A stretch of 57,836 nt of DNA from Tautonia marina (GTDB lineage Bacteria; Planctomycetota; Planctomycetia; Isosphaerales; Isosphaeraceae). Each line of letters starts with the position of its first letter. The first letter of the stretch is position 1. The stretch spans positions 1 to 57,836 of the forward strand of contig NZ_WEZF01000030.1 in NCBI RefSeq assembly GCF_009177065.1, read 5' to 3'. Below are positions 8,942-18,035 of the stretch, piece by piece. The notes beneath the pieces were generated by a model that was given only the letters and a program-made list of their open reading frames with translations, did no database searches and was not told the origin of the DNA. A program made the position numbers and the translations under genes.

Positions 8942-9838
8942 TCAGAAGCGGAAGCCGAGCCCGACGTTGACGAAGTAGCCGGGGTTTTCCTGCAATTGCA
9001 TGCCGATGATGGTGCCGATTTCCAGGTCCGGCGTGATCAGGTAATGGAGCCCCGTGTCGAGGAAGTTGCTCGAGATGTTCTGCTCCTTGTTGGCCGAGTA
9101 GAGGCCGAAGAATTCGAGGTGAGTGAAGAAGCGATTCTCGGCGAAGGGGAACTTGATTACGGCCGAGGGGATCCACATCTCGTAGCCGTCCCCATCCTCG
9201 CCGTCGGGGGCGAAGCGGACCGCCCAGTCGAAGGTCCAGTCGTTGGGAAGCTCCCACCCGGAGATCAGGCCGGCGCGGATCTGGGTCGCCGTCGTCGGTC
9301 CCCCGGTCGGCGTATGGCCCTGGAGCAAGAGGGCGCTCCTCGGCCGTAGGCCCTCCTGCGCCGTCAATTGGATCTTGGTACCGTAGTAAATCTGGGACTC
9401 GGCGTTCACCCCGAAGCGCGCGGCGATGTTCCCCTCCTCGAACTCCTCGGGACCGCCGGTTTCGTAGTTCCAGCCGACGCGCAGCTCGATCCGACGGGTG
9501 ATCCCGAAGCGGAAGAGTGACTCGGGGAAGCTATGCTTGACCCCTTCATTGGGGAAATTCAAATAGGAGTACGCCAGCTCCATGATGCCGACGCCCCGAC
9601 CGGTGACCAGGGGAGCCCCCGTCAGGGAGTTGCGGTCGGTTTCGATGAAATCAAGGTTCTCCTCCTCGATCGACTCGGGATCGCCCCCCTCGCCGGGCTC
9701 CGGGCCGAGGTCGAAGAAGCGGAACAGCGATTCGGGCCAGGAGGGTTCGATCCTGGGCGCGAACTCCTGGGCCAGCGACGGCCTCGCGAGGATCACGAGC
9801 AGGGCGGCGACGAGCGAGAGGCGGGCCGGCGGAATCAT
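8942..9838 (-). CDS. Outer-membrane beta-barrel protein, MetA-pathway-of-phenol-degradation-like
   Basis: This 298-residue protein has a signal peptide (MIPPARLSLVAALLVILA, cleavage near SLAQ). It ends in a run of alternating hydrophobic residues with terminal phenylalanine (VNVGLGFRF), which is typical of outer-membrane barrels. Segments such as VTGRGVGIMELAYSYLNF, RIELRVGWNYETGG and TPTGGPTTATQIRAGL resemble the transporter family PF13557 (putative MetA-pathway of phenol degradation), found widely in planctomycetes. No enzyme role is implied. I chose the ATG at 9838, immediately before the signal peptide; an in-frame start at 9910 adds 24 residues of poor signal character. It is convergent with the receptor lipoprotein gene and co-oriented with the two genes to its right. 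The 285-base gap upstream shows no gene. Confidence 0.8.
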   Translation of the reverse strand: MIPPARLSLVAALLVILARPSLAQEFAPRIEPSWPESLFRFFDLGPEPGEGGDPESIEEENLDFIETDRNSLTGAPLVTGRGVGIMELAYSYLNFPNEGVKHSFPESLFRFGITRRIELRVGWNYETGGPEEFEEGNIAARFGVNAESQIYYGTKIQLTAQEGLRPRSALLLQGHTPTGGPTTATQIRAGLISGWELPNDWTFDWAVRFAPDGEDGDGYEMWIPSAVIKFPFAENRFFTHLEFFGLYSANKEQNISSNFLDTGLHYLITPDLEIGTIIGMQLQENPGYFVNVGLGFRF

Positions 9839-10123
9839 CCGGAAGCCCGCGGGCCGACGCTCGGTTCTGCTCCACCGGGGAGCTGGTGCCATCGCCGGGC
9901 TCCTCCACATTAGGTTAGGGGGGAGATCCGTGGGGGACGCACGACTTCGCGTCTCGGCCTCTCCTCAGGAGATGCGAATTCGGCCGGGCTTGCCGATTCT
10001 GACGGATTTCATCGGCTGTCCTCCCGGTCAGCTTGAGTCATACCCACGATGAGCGATGCGATCGTCCGGTCCTCGACGACGACCCCAGCCAACCCGACCC
10101 ACGCGAATCTCCGCGGCCGTGCG

Positions 10124-10660
10124 TCACGGACGATCGGTCGATGATGGCCCGGCGTCGATGGGGACCGGACGGTAGGCGGTGACGGTCCCCTCGGTCAGCT
10201 CACTCGGGTCGATCACCCAGCGCTGGACGACCTGGCGGCGATCGTCGCTCGCTCGGGTTCGGCCGGCATTTTGATGCAGGAGGGCGATGCGGAGGGTTCC
10301 GGAGCGTCGTTGCACGGCCGAGACGATCGCCACATGACGTTCCATTTTGGCCGTCGTGGTGCGCACGGCTCCGCTTCGGACCCGTTCCTGGTGCACGAAG
10401 ACCGCATCCCGGAAGACCAGCACGTCGCCCTCCTGAAGCTGTTCCGACGGCTGGACGGTTCGCCCCCACGGCTGGTCCCAATCGCTGGAGCCGAGCTTCG
10501 CGCCGGCCTCCTGAAGCGCCTCGGAGACCAGGCCGGAGCAGGTTCCATCGCCGACGCGCTCCCCCACCTTGGCCTCGGCCGCGGCGACGATCCGAGCGGC
10601 CAGGTCCGGCGAATCCTGCTCGGAGCAGACCAGCACGATCAAGAGGAGACAGCCAGCCAT
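10124..10660 (-). CDS. Small exported NlpC/P60- or CHAP-like protein
   Basis: A 178-residue protein begins at ATG 10660 with GAGG six bases upstream. A short hydrophobic N-terminus (MAGCLLLIVLVC) indicates export or a lipid anchor at an early Cys. Two segments fit the papain-like NlpC/P60 or CHAP hydrolase pattern: GTCSGLVSEAL with a candidate nucleophile Cys, and ERHVAIVSAV with a candidate catalytic His. Between them, EGDVLVFRDAVF resembles the GDlvff strand of those folds. Such enzymes usually cut peptidoglycan peptides, but this group in planctomycetes is not characterised and other Cys hydrolases are possible. It lies between the outer-membrane gene and the MscS gene on the same strand, 93 bases after the MscS stop. 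Confidence 0.65.
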   Translation of the reverse strand: MAGCLLLIVLVCSEQDSPDLAARIVAAAEAKVGERVGDGTCSGLVSEALQEAGAKLGSSDWDQPWGRTVQPSEQLQEGDVLVFRDAVFVHQERVRSGAVRTTTAKMERHVAIVSAVQRRSGTLRIALLHQNAGRTRASDDRRQVVQRWVIDPSELTEGTVTAYRPVPIDAGPSSTDRP

Positions 10661-10753
10661 CGACAACCTCGTTGCATCAAGAGATCCGGCAGATCATGGT
10701 TCGTTGCGGCGTTGGCCCGAGTCGATCCCGCCGCCTTTTGGCGAGCGAACGCC

Positions 10754-12322
10754 TCAGGACGCTCGGTCGGCCTGAGGTTTTTGCTTCGGGGGGTGGGCCT
10801 CGTCGACCGATTTCTGCGGGCGGAGGTCGTGGGTGAGGATGTTGTCTTGCTCGTCGCCGACGACATCCTGAGCGACGTGCAACGCCTGGTCGATCGGGTC
10901 GGCCTGGGAATCGTTCGAGACGTTCGAGGATTGGGCGACTGCGGTGTCGAGTTCCAGATTCGACCGGGCGCGATCGGGCGAAACGGTGGCGGCTCGGGGG
11001 TGGGGCAGGGGCTCCACGACGGGCTGGCCTTCGGCCGAGGTCAAGGTGACGTCAATCCGATCGGAGAGGCTGAGGCTGACGGAGGTCGGCGTCGGCGTGA
11101 TGCCGGCCTGTTGCAAGGCGACCTTGGCCTTCAAGCGGGCATCACTCAGGAGCTTGTCGCCGTCGACCCCCCGGACGGGTAACCAGAAGGTCGACCGAAG
11201 GCGAACCCCGTTGGGTTCGAGGGCCTCGACGAGGGTCCTCGGGCGCGGATCGTCAAGAATGCCGCCGTGCTCGATCAGGCTGGAGGCGATCGCCCGCTGA
11301 GCCTCGACCGCCGAGGCATCGTAGCCGATCACAACGTCGAAGCTCTGTCGCACGGCATTGGAGGCGGTTCGGTTGATGATCACGTTTTTGAAGACCGTTG
11401 CGTTGGGGATGCGGACCTGATGCCCCTCGAAGGTCACGAGGATGGTGGCTCGGGTCGTGAGCGCCCGGACGACTCCCGCATGCCCCGCCACCTCGACAAA
11501 ATCTCCCACACGAAACGGTTGCCGCACGCCGAGCAAGAGCGAGGCAATGAAGTTCTCGGCGAAATCACGAAACGCAAAGCTCAGGGCCAGGGCCACGGCT
11601 CCCGCCAGGCCGACGACCGAGAGAACCGCCCGAGCGACCCCCATCACCTCGAGCGCCGCGTAAAACCCGATCAGAACAATGCCGAGGGCCAGGACCGAGC
11701 CAATGACCGATCGCAGCAGCACACTCTCAAACAACGGTGCCAGCAAGCGATCTGATGACCCCGAGAACAGTTTTGCCACCAGAACCGACCCGATCAGCAC
11801 GACAAGGGCGGCCAGGAACGCTAGCCAGGTTTGAGCCACCAGATTCCCGAACCGGTTCAGCCGCTTGGCCAGCAGTTGACCAGCCGTGAGCACCTGTGCA
11901 TCGGTTTTCGTCTGATTGAGGACGAGCGTTACCCCCTCGACCCGCCGGACAAAATCGCGGACGCGGTCTTGAACCGAGGCGTCTTCCACATGCCCGGTGA
12001 GCGTGACGACCCCTTGATCGACGCTGACCTCGACGCTTCTGACCCCCGGATACCGCGGCAAGAGCCCCCGGAGCTTTTCCTCGATCTGATCGTCGGTCAC
12101 CACCTGCTCAATGGCGATCGGCCCCTCGGCCTCGGCCACGGTCCCCTCGGTCTCCTCGGGGGTGCTGGGGGGCGACTCAGCCTCCTGGCCGAGGATGGGG
12201 GCCACGATTTCCTCCTGGGCGGAAGCGGAGGGAATCGGCAGTTCGAGAGTGAGCATCGCCGCCAGGACGATCCCCCCCCAAGGGAAGATCAGGGCAGTTC
12301 GGAGGTGAGCGAAGGTGGCCAA
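10754..12322 (-). CDS. MscS-family mechanosensitive channel with periplasmic BON domain
   Basis: This 522-residue protein contains, in order: a signal peptide (LIFPWGGIVLAAMLTL to SASAQ), a Pro/Glu-rich linker, and a BON domain (TDDQIEEKLRGLL, VRSVEVSVDQGVVTLTGHV). Next come three membrane helices including the pore helix LAGAVALALSFAFRDFAENF. The MscS beta domain follows (QPFRVGDFVEVAGHAGVV, VRIPNATVFKN), then a C-terminal alpha/beta domain and a charged tail. It should release solutes upon hypo-osmotic shock. The most likely start is a TTG at 12322, preceded by GGAAGG seven bases upstream and leading straight into the signal peptide. An ATG at 12421 in the same frame has no ribosome-binding site and adds a non-signal leader. 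The open frame continues to 13939, but that part is antisense to the BatA gene. Confidence 0.87.
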   Translation of the reverse strand: MATFAHLRTALIFPWGGIVLAAMLTLELPIPSASAQEEIVAPILGQEAESPPSTPEETEGTVAEAEGPIAIEQVVTDDQIEEKLRGLLPRYPGVRSVEVSVDQGVVTLTGHVEDASVQDRVRDFVRRVEGVTLVLNQTKTDAQVLTAGQLLAKRLNRFGNLVAQTWLAFLAALVVLIGSVLVAKLFSGSSDRLLAPLFESVLLRSVIGSVLALGIVLIGFYAALEVMGVARAVLSVVGLAGAVALALSFAFRDFAENFIASLLLGVRQPFRVGDFVEVAGHAGVVRALTTRATILVTFEGHQVRIPNATVFKNVIINRTASNAVRQSFDVVIGYDASAVEAQRAIASSLIEHGGILDDPRPRTLVEALEPNGVRLRSTFWLPVRGVDGDKLLSDARLKAKVALQQAGITPTPTSVSLSLSDRIDVTLTSAEGQPVVEPLPHPRAATVSPDRARSNLELDTAVAQSSNVSNDSQADPIDQALHVAQDVVGDEQDNILTHDLRPQKSVDEAHPPKQKPQADRAS

Positions 12323-12535
12323 GATCGCGCCTTCCTTTGGGCCGTCGAGGGTCGGACGGGATGTGGTGGTCGCCGTTGCTTGCGAGGGGGGGAGTTTCCC
12401 CCTTAGGATATTGAAGATCATCGTAGCAGATTCGACGGATCCCGACAGCCGAAGCCGGTCCTTCCCCATGCTCCCCGACGTCTTCGCACGACCTCCCGCC
12501 GTCTCGCCCGAAGCCCTCCACGCGAGGGCTTCCGC

Positions 12536-14749
12536 GTGAGCTTTGCCAACGCCGCGATGCTGCTGGGAATGCTCGGCGTGGCGATCCCGGTTCTCATTCA
12601 TTTGTGGAACCGTCGACGGGTGCCGACGATCGACTGGGGGGCGATGCAATTCCTCGACCTCAGCCCCCGATCTCGAACGAGAATGCGTCTGGCCGAGTGG
12701 CTCTTGCTCGCCACCCGAATGCTCATTCTGGCCCTGGTTGCGCTGGCCGCGGCCCGGCCGATCTGGTCGAGCGGCCTCGGGCCGACGATCGGCGGCGAGG
12801 CGCCGAAGGATGTAGTCATTGTTGTCGATGCGTCGAGCGGTATGGCCCGGCAAGGCGGCGGCTCGTCTCCCCTGGCCGAGGCGAAGGCTTGGGCCGATTT
12901 GCTCGTCGATCAGCTCGGCCCGAGCGACGCGGTGGCGGTTGTTCGCGCCGGCGATCGGGCCAGGGCGGTACTCGACCCGCCAAGCGTCGATCGCTCGCGC
13001 ATCGAGGCCGCGCTCGATGCCTTGCCTTCCCCCGGCGGCTCGGCCGATCTGCCGGCCGCGCTTGGTGAGGCGTTTCGCATTCTCGAACAATCGGGCCGCC
13101 ACCCGACGTCGGAGGTTGTGATCCTTACCGACGGCGACCGTAACCCCTGGCAACTCGACGAGCCGGGGCGCTGGCAGCTTCTCCGAGCCCTGCACAATCG
13201 CCTGCCGAATCCCCCCTCGATCACGGTCGAATCTATTGAGGTGCCGGTCGATCCCGACGCCGCGGACGGTGAGGTGATGGACGCGGCCGCCTCGCGTCGT
13301 CTGATCGCGCCGGGCGGAACGATCCGGGTGAGCGCGACTGTGCGGAATCTTGGGCCGGGCCCCCTGGAGCGATCGGCCGAGCTGGTGGTTGATGGGGCCG
13401 CGGTTCCGGGATCGACGCGGGCGGTTGGTCCATTGGCGGCGGGAGGGTCGGTGGTGGTCGAGTTCCGAACGGTCTTGAGCACGATCGGCTCGCACGCAAT
13501 CGGCGTTCGACTGGCCGCCGGAGGAACCGAGGACCCGTTGCCCCTCAATGACGCCTCGGCCGTGGTGGTCGAGGTGGCCGAGGCGCTTCCCGTGACGCTT
13601 GTGGAGGGGAAGCCCGGCCTTCGGCCCATGACCGGCTCGACCGATTTTCTCCGGGTCGCCCTCATGCCCCTGGGAGACGAGGCTCCGCAGTTTCGCGCCA
13701 CCGTCCTTCGTCCTGAAGACCTGAACGCTGAGGCTCTTGAAGGTCAACGGGTGCTCGTCCTTGCGAACGTTGACGCACTTGAACCGGAAGGGTTGGCGGC
13801 CGTGGCGTCCTGGGTCGAGCAGGGGGGGGGCGTGCTGGTGGTTCCCGGCGATCGAACCGACGCGGAGTTCTGGAACCGAATGGCCTTCGGCAATGGAAAC
13901 GGCTGGCTTCCGGCTCGGATCGGGTCGCTTCTCGGGCAATGGACCGCGCGATCGGCGATTGCTCGACCCTTGCCGACGAGCTTCGCCGCTCCCGTGTTCG
14001 GCGCGATCGCCCGAGACGGCGCGCCGTCTGCCCTGGGATCAGCCGCCCTGTTCGCGGCCTTCGCGCTGGAACTGGTGGAGACGGACCCTCCCGCCGAGGT
14101 CCTGGCCCGGCTCGATTCGGGTGATCCGTGGCTCGTTGAGCGTTCGATTGGCTCGGGCCGCGCCGCGATTCTTGCCGGCTCGCTCGACGCCGACGGAGGA
14201 ACCTTGCCGGCCAACCCGGATTTTGTCCCGTTTGTTCATGAGCTGATGTTCCGACTGGCCGATCCTGCCCCCGACGCCTCTCCCACTCGCCCCGGCGCTC
14301 CGTTGGTTGTTCCGATCGACTCGCCCTTGGCCGAAGGGCGCACCACGATCGCCGTGCGGACCCCCTCTGGCCGCGACGCTGAGGCCCTGATCGACCGAAC
14401 CGGCGACGGCGTCTTCGCTCGCCTTCCCGTCACCGACGAACCCGGCCTTTATCGCTTCGATCTGCCCGACGACCGCCGCCTCTACCGCCTGGTTACCGCC
14501 GATCAAGCCGAGGCGACCCGATTGCCCCTCTCAACCGCCGATCGAGCGACAATCGCCGAGGGCTGGCCCCTCAACTTCGCCGACGATGATCGGTCGAGAC
14601 CGCTGGTGTCGAACACCCCGAACCGACCGTCAAGGCCGCTCTGGCGAGGGCTGATCCTGGCCGCCCTGGCCGGGCTTTGCCTCGAAGTCTGGCTCACCCG
14701 ACGCCTGGCTCGCCGCCGAGGGCTCGCCGCCGTCGCTGGGGCAAATTGA
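12536..14749 (+). CDS. BatA/VWA-domain membrane protein
   Basis: This 737-residue protein has an aerotolerance-type BatA N-terminus: a helix MLLGMLGVAIPVLIHLWNRR, then a second helix (LLLATRMLILALVALAAA, about 56-74). A von Willebrand factor A domain begins at KDVVIVVDAS. The MIDAS motif is D98-A-S100-S-G102, so the usual second serine of DxSxS is glycine and metal binding may be weakened. A CARDB-like segment (VSATVRNLGPGPLERSAEL) and a glutamine-amidotransferase-like part follow, with a C-terminal helix (LWRGLILAALAGLCLEVW). The start is a GTG at 12536 with GAGGG eight bases upstream. In planctomycetes this family usually follows MoxR and DUF58 genes. Neither is present here; a second VWA protein lies 13 kb away. 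It may assemble or regulate a membrane complex. Confidence 0.85.
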   Translation: MSFANAAMLLGMLGVAIPVLIHLWNRRRVPTIDWGAMQFLDLSPRSRTRMRLAEWLLLATRMLILALVALAAARPIWSSGLGPTIGGEAPKDVVIVVDASSGMARQGGGSSPLAEAKAWADLLVDQLGPSDAVAVVRAGDRARAVLDPPSVDRSRIEAALDALPSPGGSADLPAALGEAFRILEQSGRHPTSEVVILTDGDRNPWQLDEPGRWQLLRALHNRLPNPPSITVESIEVPVDPDAADGEVMDAAASRRLIAPGGTIRVSATVRNLGPGPLERSAELVVDGAAVPGSTRAVGPLAAGGSVVVEFRTVLSTIGSHAIGVRLAAGGTEDPLPLNDASAVVVEVAEALPVTLVEGKPGLRPMTGSTDFLRVALMPLGDEAPQFRATVLRPEDLNAEALEGQRVLVLANVDALEPEGLAAVASWVEQGGGVLVVPGDRTDAEFWNRMAFGNGNGWLPARIGSLLGQWTARSAIARPLPTSFAAPVFGAIARDGAPSALGSAALFAAFALELVETDPPAEVLARLDSGDPWLVERSIGSGRAAILAGSLDADGGTLPANPDFVPFVHELMFRLADPAPDASPTRPGAPLVVPIDSPLAEGRTTIAVRTPSGRDAEALIDRTGDGVFARLPVTDEPGLYRFDLPDDRRLYRLVTADQAEATRLPLSTADRATIAEGWPLNFADDDRSRPLVSNTPNRPSRPLWRGLILAALAGLCLEVWLTRRLARRRGLAAVAGAN

Positions 14750-14915
14750 GCGCCGATCGAGCAGAGATTGCCGCGAAGCGCATTGCGTCGGCTCCGGAGA
14801 CGGGGCACAATCCGAATCGAGGGAGCGAGGCTGGCCCGGCTCGCCTTGCGTGGACCCGATCCTCAGCCTCTCAAACACTCCGCCACCCCGATCGACCGCC
14901 ACGGAGAAACGACCG

Positions 14916-15719
14916 ATGACCCGACGCGCCTGGATAGCCCTGACCCTGGCCGCCGCGTTTGCCTCAACCGCCGCCGCGCAGGACGAGACGACGAACATCC
15001 TTCTAATTGGCAAGGACCGCGACCACCCACCGAAGACGCATGAATATATGGCAGAGTGTTCGTTGCTGGCCAAGTGCCTGGAGCAGACCCCCGGTGTGGA
15101 GGCGACCGTCTCTGACGGCTGGCCGACCGATGCCGACGCCTTCGACGGTGTGAAAACCATTGTCTTTTACACCGCCAACGCCGGCGACATCTTCCTGAAC
15201 CCCGCTCACCGCGAGCAGGCCGATCAACTGCTCAAGGACGGCGTCGGTCTGGTCGCCTTGCACTGGTCGACCGCCGCGAACATGGAGAACGGCCCGCGCT
15301 GGATGGAGATCATGGGGGGCTGGTTCAACCCCTCGTTTTCCGAGATTCCGGTGGTTGAGTCCTCGATCCGCCCCGTCGCCCCCGACCACCCGATTGCCCG
15401 CGGCTGGGACGAAACGCCCATGACCGATGAATATTACATCAAGCTCAGATACCTCGATGATGCCAAGCCTGTCGTCATGACCGAGGTGAACGGCACCGAT
15501 TACCCCGTCGGCTGGGTCTACGAGCGTCCCGACGGCGGCCGATCGTTCGGCTACGTCTGCGGACACTTCCACGACTGCTTCCGCATCCCCGCCTTCCGCC
15601 GATCGGTCGTCAACGGCATCCTCTGGACCGCCGGTCTTGAGGTCCCCGCAACCGGAGCCCCGGTTGACGTGACCGACGAGGATCTCGTCTTGCCGCCCGA
15701 TCCCCGAGTCTCAGAATAG
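14916..15719 (+). CDS. Secreted ThuA-domain protein (first of two)
   Basis: A 267-residue protein with a signal peptide (MTRRAWIALTLAAAFASTAAAQ) is followed by a ThuA-like glutamine-amidotransferase fold. Family segments include NILLIGKDRDH, TIVFYTAN, GVGLVALHWSTA, MGGWFNPS, YERPDGGRSFGYVCGHFH and VVNGILWTAGLEVP. ThuA was named from trehalose utilisation, but planctomycete members are mostly secreted and of unknown reaction; they often occur with dehydrogenases acting on sugars. The ATG at 14916 is chosen because it starts the signal peptide; earlier in-frame starts give an unlikely leader. A second ThuA protein is at 32510-33421. Downstream, a polytopic membrane protein lies 140 bases away on the same strand. 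Confidence 0.88.
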   Translation: MTRRAWIALTLAAAFASTAAAQDETTNILLIGKDRDHPPKTHEYMAECSLLAKCLEQTPGVEATVSDGWPTDADAFDGVKTIVFYTANAGDIFLNPAHREQADQLLKDGVGLVALHWSTAANMENGPRWMEIMGGWFNPSFSEIPVVESSIRPVAPDHPIARGWDETPMTDEYYIKLRYLDDAKPVVMTEVNGTDYPVGWVYERPDGGRSFGYVCGHFHDCFRIPAFRRSVVNGILWTAGLEVPATGAPVDVTDEDLVLPPDPRVSE

Positions 15720-15859
15720 TCATCGCCGATGGGTCGAGCCTGGGTGTGGTACGGGTTCGACCCTGGATTCGTGCCCCCTGGCGTCCCTGCTCGATCGGCG
15801 AAGACAACCAGAAGCAACAGCTCCCAGACCGGGTGGTTCGAGGGACGGGTGAGGAGAGG

Positions 15860-16975
15860 ATGATGACCGATTTCGAAACCGTCTCCCGAGAAATCCACGG
15901 CATCATCGACCGCCGACGGGAGCTTTATACGTTTCTCGGTTCGGTCTTTGCCGCGCTCGGGATCTTCCTGCAAAACGCCTTGCAAGGAGGACTCCCTGCG
16001 AGCCTTGGCCGGGTGCAGGACCACCTGTTCGCCTTCTATGCCGTTTTGGTGCTGGTGCCGTCGCTGGTGCTTTCGCTCCGGATGGGTCGCCTGCACGGCG
16101 GGTTGACGCTCAACGGAATGCTCTACGCCCGCTTGATGCAAGGGCGCGGCTTTGCAGGCCCGACCGACCCGGAGGCCGCCGGCCGTCGAAATTTCTTCGG
16201 TGTCTCGTATTTGCAATTCTTGCTGGCCGATGTGATTGCTGGGTTTTCGGCTGCGGTGCTCGCTCTGGCCTTGAATGCTCCTCCGGTGGCTGCGGCAGCC
16301 GTGGGATTGACCACGCTGGGCGCCTGGCTGCTGATCGACGGTCGGTTCCACCGTCAGGCGGTCTCCTACGCCCGTGCCCGGATCGCCGAAGATTCCTTTG
16401 AGGAGGTCAACCGCGAACAGTGGGAGGCCCACGTCCACGCGACACTCAAGGGTTGCAATCAAGATCTCATCGGCACCGTCTCATTCGTCGGTTTGATGAT
16501 GTTCTCGACCTTCGAGGTTCTCTCCTCCTTCGGCCAGATCGCCGAGGACGCAACCGTTGACATTCCGCTCGAGCTGGCGGGGGCCTTCGGGCCCGCATTA
16601 TTCACAGCGCTCTTGTTGCTCACCTGTCTCATCGGCTTGCTCGTGTATGTGCGGGTACGGCTGGCCATCGGCCACAATTCGCTTCACCTTTACCCGAACG
16701 ACGATCCCTTTCGTCCCTTGAAGCTGACCGACTCGCTGCTCGGCTACATCTTGCTCGCGTTCCTGTTCGCTGTTTCGCTGCACTTGTTCCTGACGGTCTC
16801 CCTTGATGCTCGGGAAGGGACTGAGGCGTGGGTGCTGGTGGCGGATTTCGTCGCGTTCGTCGTCGCGATTGTGGCCGCTCAGGTGGCTCTGGTCGTCGCC
16901 GGTCGGCGCGTGAAGCGGACCGGCACAGCGGTCCTCATCGCGGGAACACCAGGCGAGAGGGGCGACATCGCCTGA
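15860..16975 (+). CDS. Polytopic membrane protein of unknown function
   Basis: The product has 371 residues. A short charged N-terminus (MMTDFETVSREIHGIIDRRREL) precedes about eight hydrophobic segments, for example YTFLGSVFAALGIFLQ, AFYAVLVLVPSLVLSL, FLLADVIAGFSAAVLALAL, LFTALLLLTCLIGLLVYV, LLGYILLAFLFAVSLHLFL and VLVADFVAFVVAIVAAQVAL. The C-terminal tail is short and charged. I do not recognise the family and no catalytic motif is apparent. The start at 15860 follows GAGGAGAG at optimal spacing; 15863 is an adjacent ATG. It is co-oriented with the ThuA gene but nothing else ties them together. Confidence 0.8.
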   Translation: MMTDFETVSREIHGIIDRRRELYTFLGSVFAALGIFLQNALQGGLPASLGRVQDHLFAFYAVLVLVPSLVLSLRMGRLHGGLTLNGMLYARLMQGRGFAGPTDPEAAGRRNFFGVSYLQFLLADVIAGFSAAVLALALNAPPVAAAAVGLTTLGAWLLIDGRFHRQAVSYARARIAEDSFEEVNREQWEAHVHATLKGCNQDLIGTVSFVGLMMFSTFEVLSSFGQIAEDATVDIPLELAGAFGPALFTALLLLTCLIGLLVYVRVRLAIGHNSLHLYPNDDPFRPLKLTDSLLGYILLAFLFAVSLHLFLTVSLDAREGTEAWVLVADFVAFVVAIVAAQVALVVAGRRVKRTGTAVLIAGTPGERGDIA

Positions 16976-17179
16976 GGAGACCGTCAGAATTGGTGAGCCT
17001 GGGCGCGACGATCCGATCGCTTCTGCCTCGGCTTTTGAGGTTGATCCATACGATTCCATCGAGAGAGTGGGAGAATGCGCCGGGTCGCGAAAACGTACGA
17101 CCCAGGAAGGCCGATCTTCGCGGACGTGACAAACCCGACATCGACAACGGGACCGCTGGAGCCGAGTGGTCAGACCGCA

Positions 17180-17437
17180 TCAACGGCCGACAAGTTGATC
17201 ATACTCGGCATGCGATCCGATCCAGAACCAGACGAACTCCTGATCTCGCTGGACAGCCAGTGCCCGGTAGTGCAGTCCAACCCGGGCAGACCAGAAGCGA
17301 CCGACACGACGAAAGTGCAACGAGGGATGCCTTGGGTCGGCCCGAAGCAGGGCGAACGACGAATCGGCCAGTTGCTGGATCGGCTCAGGCAACTGGTGGT
17401 AGAGGGACCAGAATCTGGGGGAGGCTCGGTGATTCAC
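17180..17437 (-). CDS. RelE/ParE-superfamily toxin-like protein
   Basis: This 85-residue protein reads SPRFWSLYHQLPEPIQQLA, then HPSLHFRRVGRFWSARVG, LHYRALAV and VWFWIGSHAEYDQLV. That is the standard order of the RelE/ParE fold: N-terminal helices, then beta strands with a basic residue and a closing W.GsH.eYd motif. Family members are mRNA interferases or gyrase poisons. The GTG at 17437 overlaps the TGA of the upstream small gene (GTGA), implying coupling; a TTG at 17449 is the only alternative. The antitoxin-first order is typical of type II systems. Activity cannot be judged from sequence. Confidence 0.8.
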   Translation of the reverse strand: MNHRASPRFWSLYHQLPEPIQQLADSSFALLRADPRHPSLHFRRVGRFWSARVGLHYRALAVQRDQEFVWFWIGSHAEYDQLVGR

Positions 17438-17634
17438 AGGTCCGTACAAAGCCCTTCATCCAGGTCGCGAAGCGCTTCGTCCGCCAGCTCATCCAGACGG
17501 CCCTCACGGACATCCTCCTCGAACTCGTGGTCCCACACCTCAGCGTCAAACGCGGCGAACCACGAACGAAACTCCGCAAGTTGATCGGGCGGGAGATTCG
17601 CAACCGCCCGTTCGATCTCTTCCACGGTACTCAT
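17434..17634 (-). CDS. Small acidic antitoxin-like protein
   Basis: A 66-residue acidic, helical protein (MSTVEEIERAVANLPPDQLA, then EFRSWFAAFDAEVWDHEFEE) lies just upstream of the RelE/ParE-like gene and overlaps it by four bases. It resembles small antitoxins of type II pairs in size, charge and order, including the common VEEIE.AI..L...e...f..W pattern of Phd-independent antitoxins in cyanobacteria and planctomycetes. No DNA-binding domain is obvious, so autoregulation may need another factor. The ATG at 17634 is the only good start; longer in-frame starts give a composition unlike a protein. Confidence 0.72.
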   Translation of the reverse strand: MSTVEEIERAVANLPPDQLAEFRSWFAAFDAEVWDHEFEEDVREGRLDELADEALRDLDEGLCTDL

Positions 17635-18035
17635 CGCGGCAATCCCCGATCGGTGCACTCGGCCGATGATCTGAGTCTCTCTGCGGCTCTCCCCATCATA
17701 GCCCACGCGTTCGACCGGGCACAGTCGAGTCTGTTCATGGGAATCGTGACACCCCGCTCGTTCTCGTTTGGAATGATTTTCGAGGGAGAGTCGTTGCGAT
17801 TCCGACCCAATCAGGGTCAAGATGGGGGAGAGGTCGGTCGGCGGCAACGAGCCCGAAGCGCTTGGAATCGCCGATCCATCCGGGGATCTCGGTTGTGATT
17901 TCAAGGCCGGGCTCCGGGGCGGTCACGAGGCGCCGGGCTTTTGTTCGAGCATCGATCAAGCGGGATTGACCCGCCGGGAGCGATTCAAACCGGCCGGGTC
18001 GTCCCGACCTTATTGCTTGGGGAGCATCGAATCTC
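17635..18035. other. Divergent intergenic region, no gene seen
   Basis: These 401 bases separate the divergently read antitoxin and Gfo/Idh/MocA genes. I see no coding frame with plausible composition, no RNA gene, and no clear operator. Promoters for both flanking genes should be within it. Confidence 0.45.

Noticed and set aside
12323-13939. N-terminal extension of the MscS frame
   Set aside because: It is antisense to the BatA gene, rich in Arg/His/Gly, and precedes rather than follows the signal peptide.
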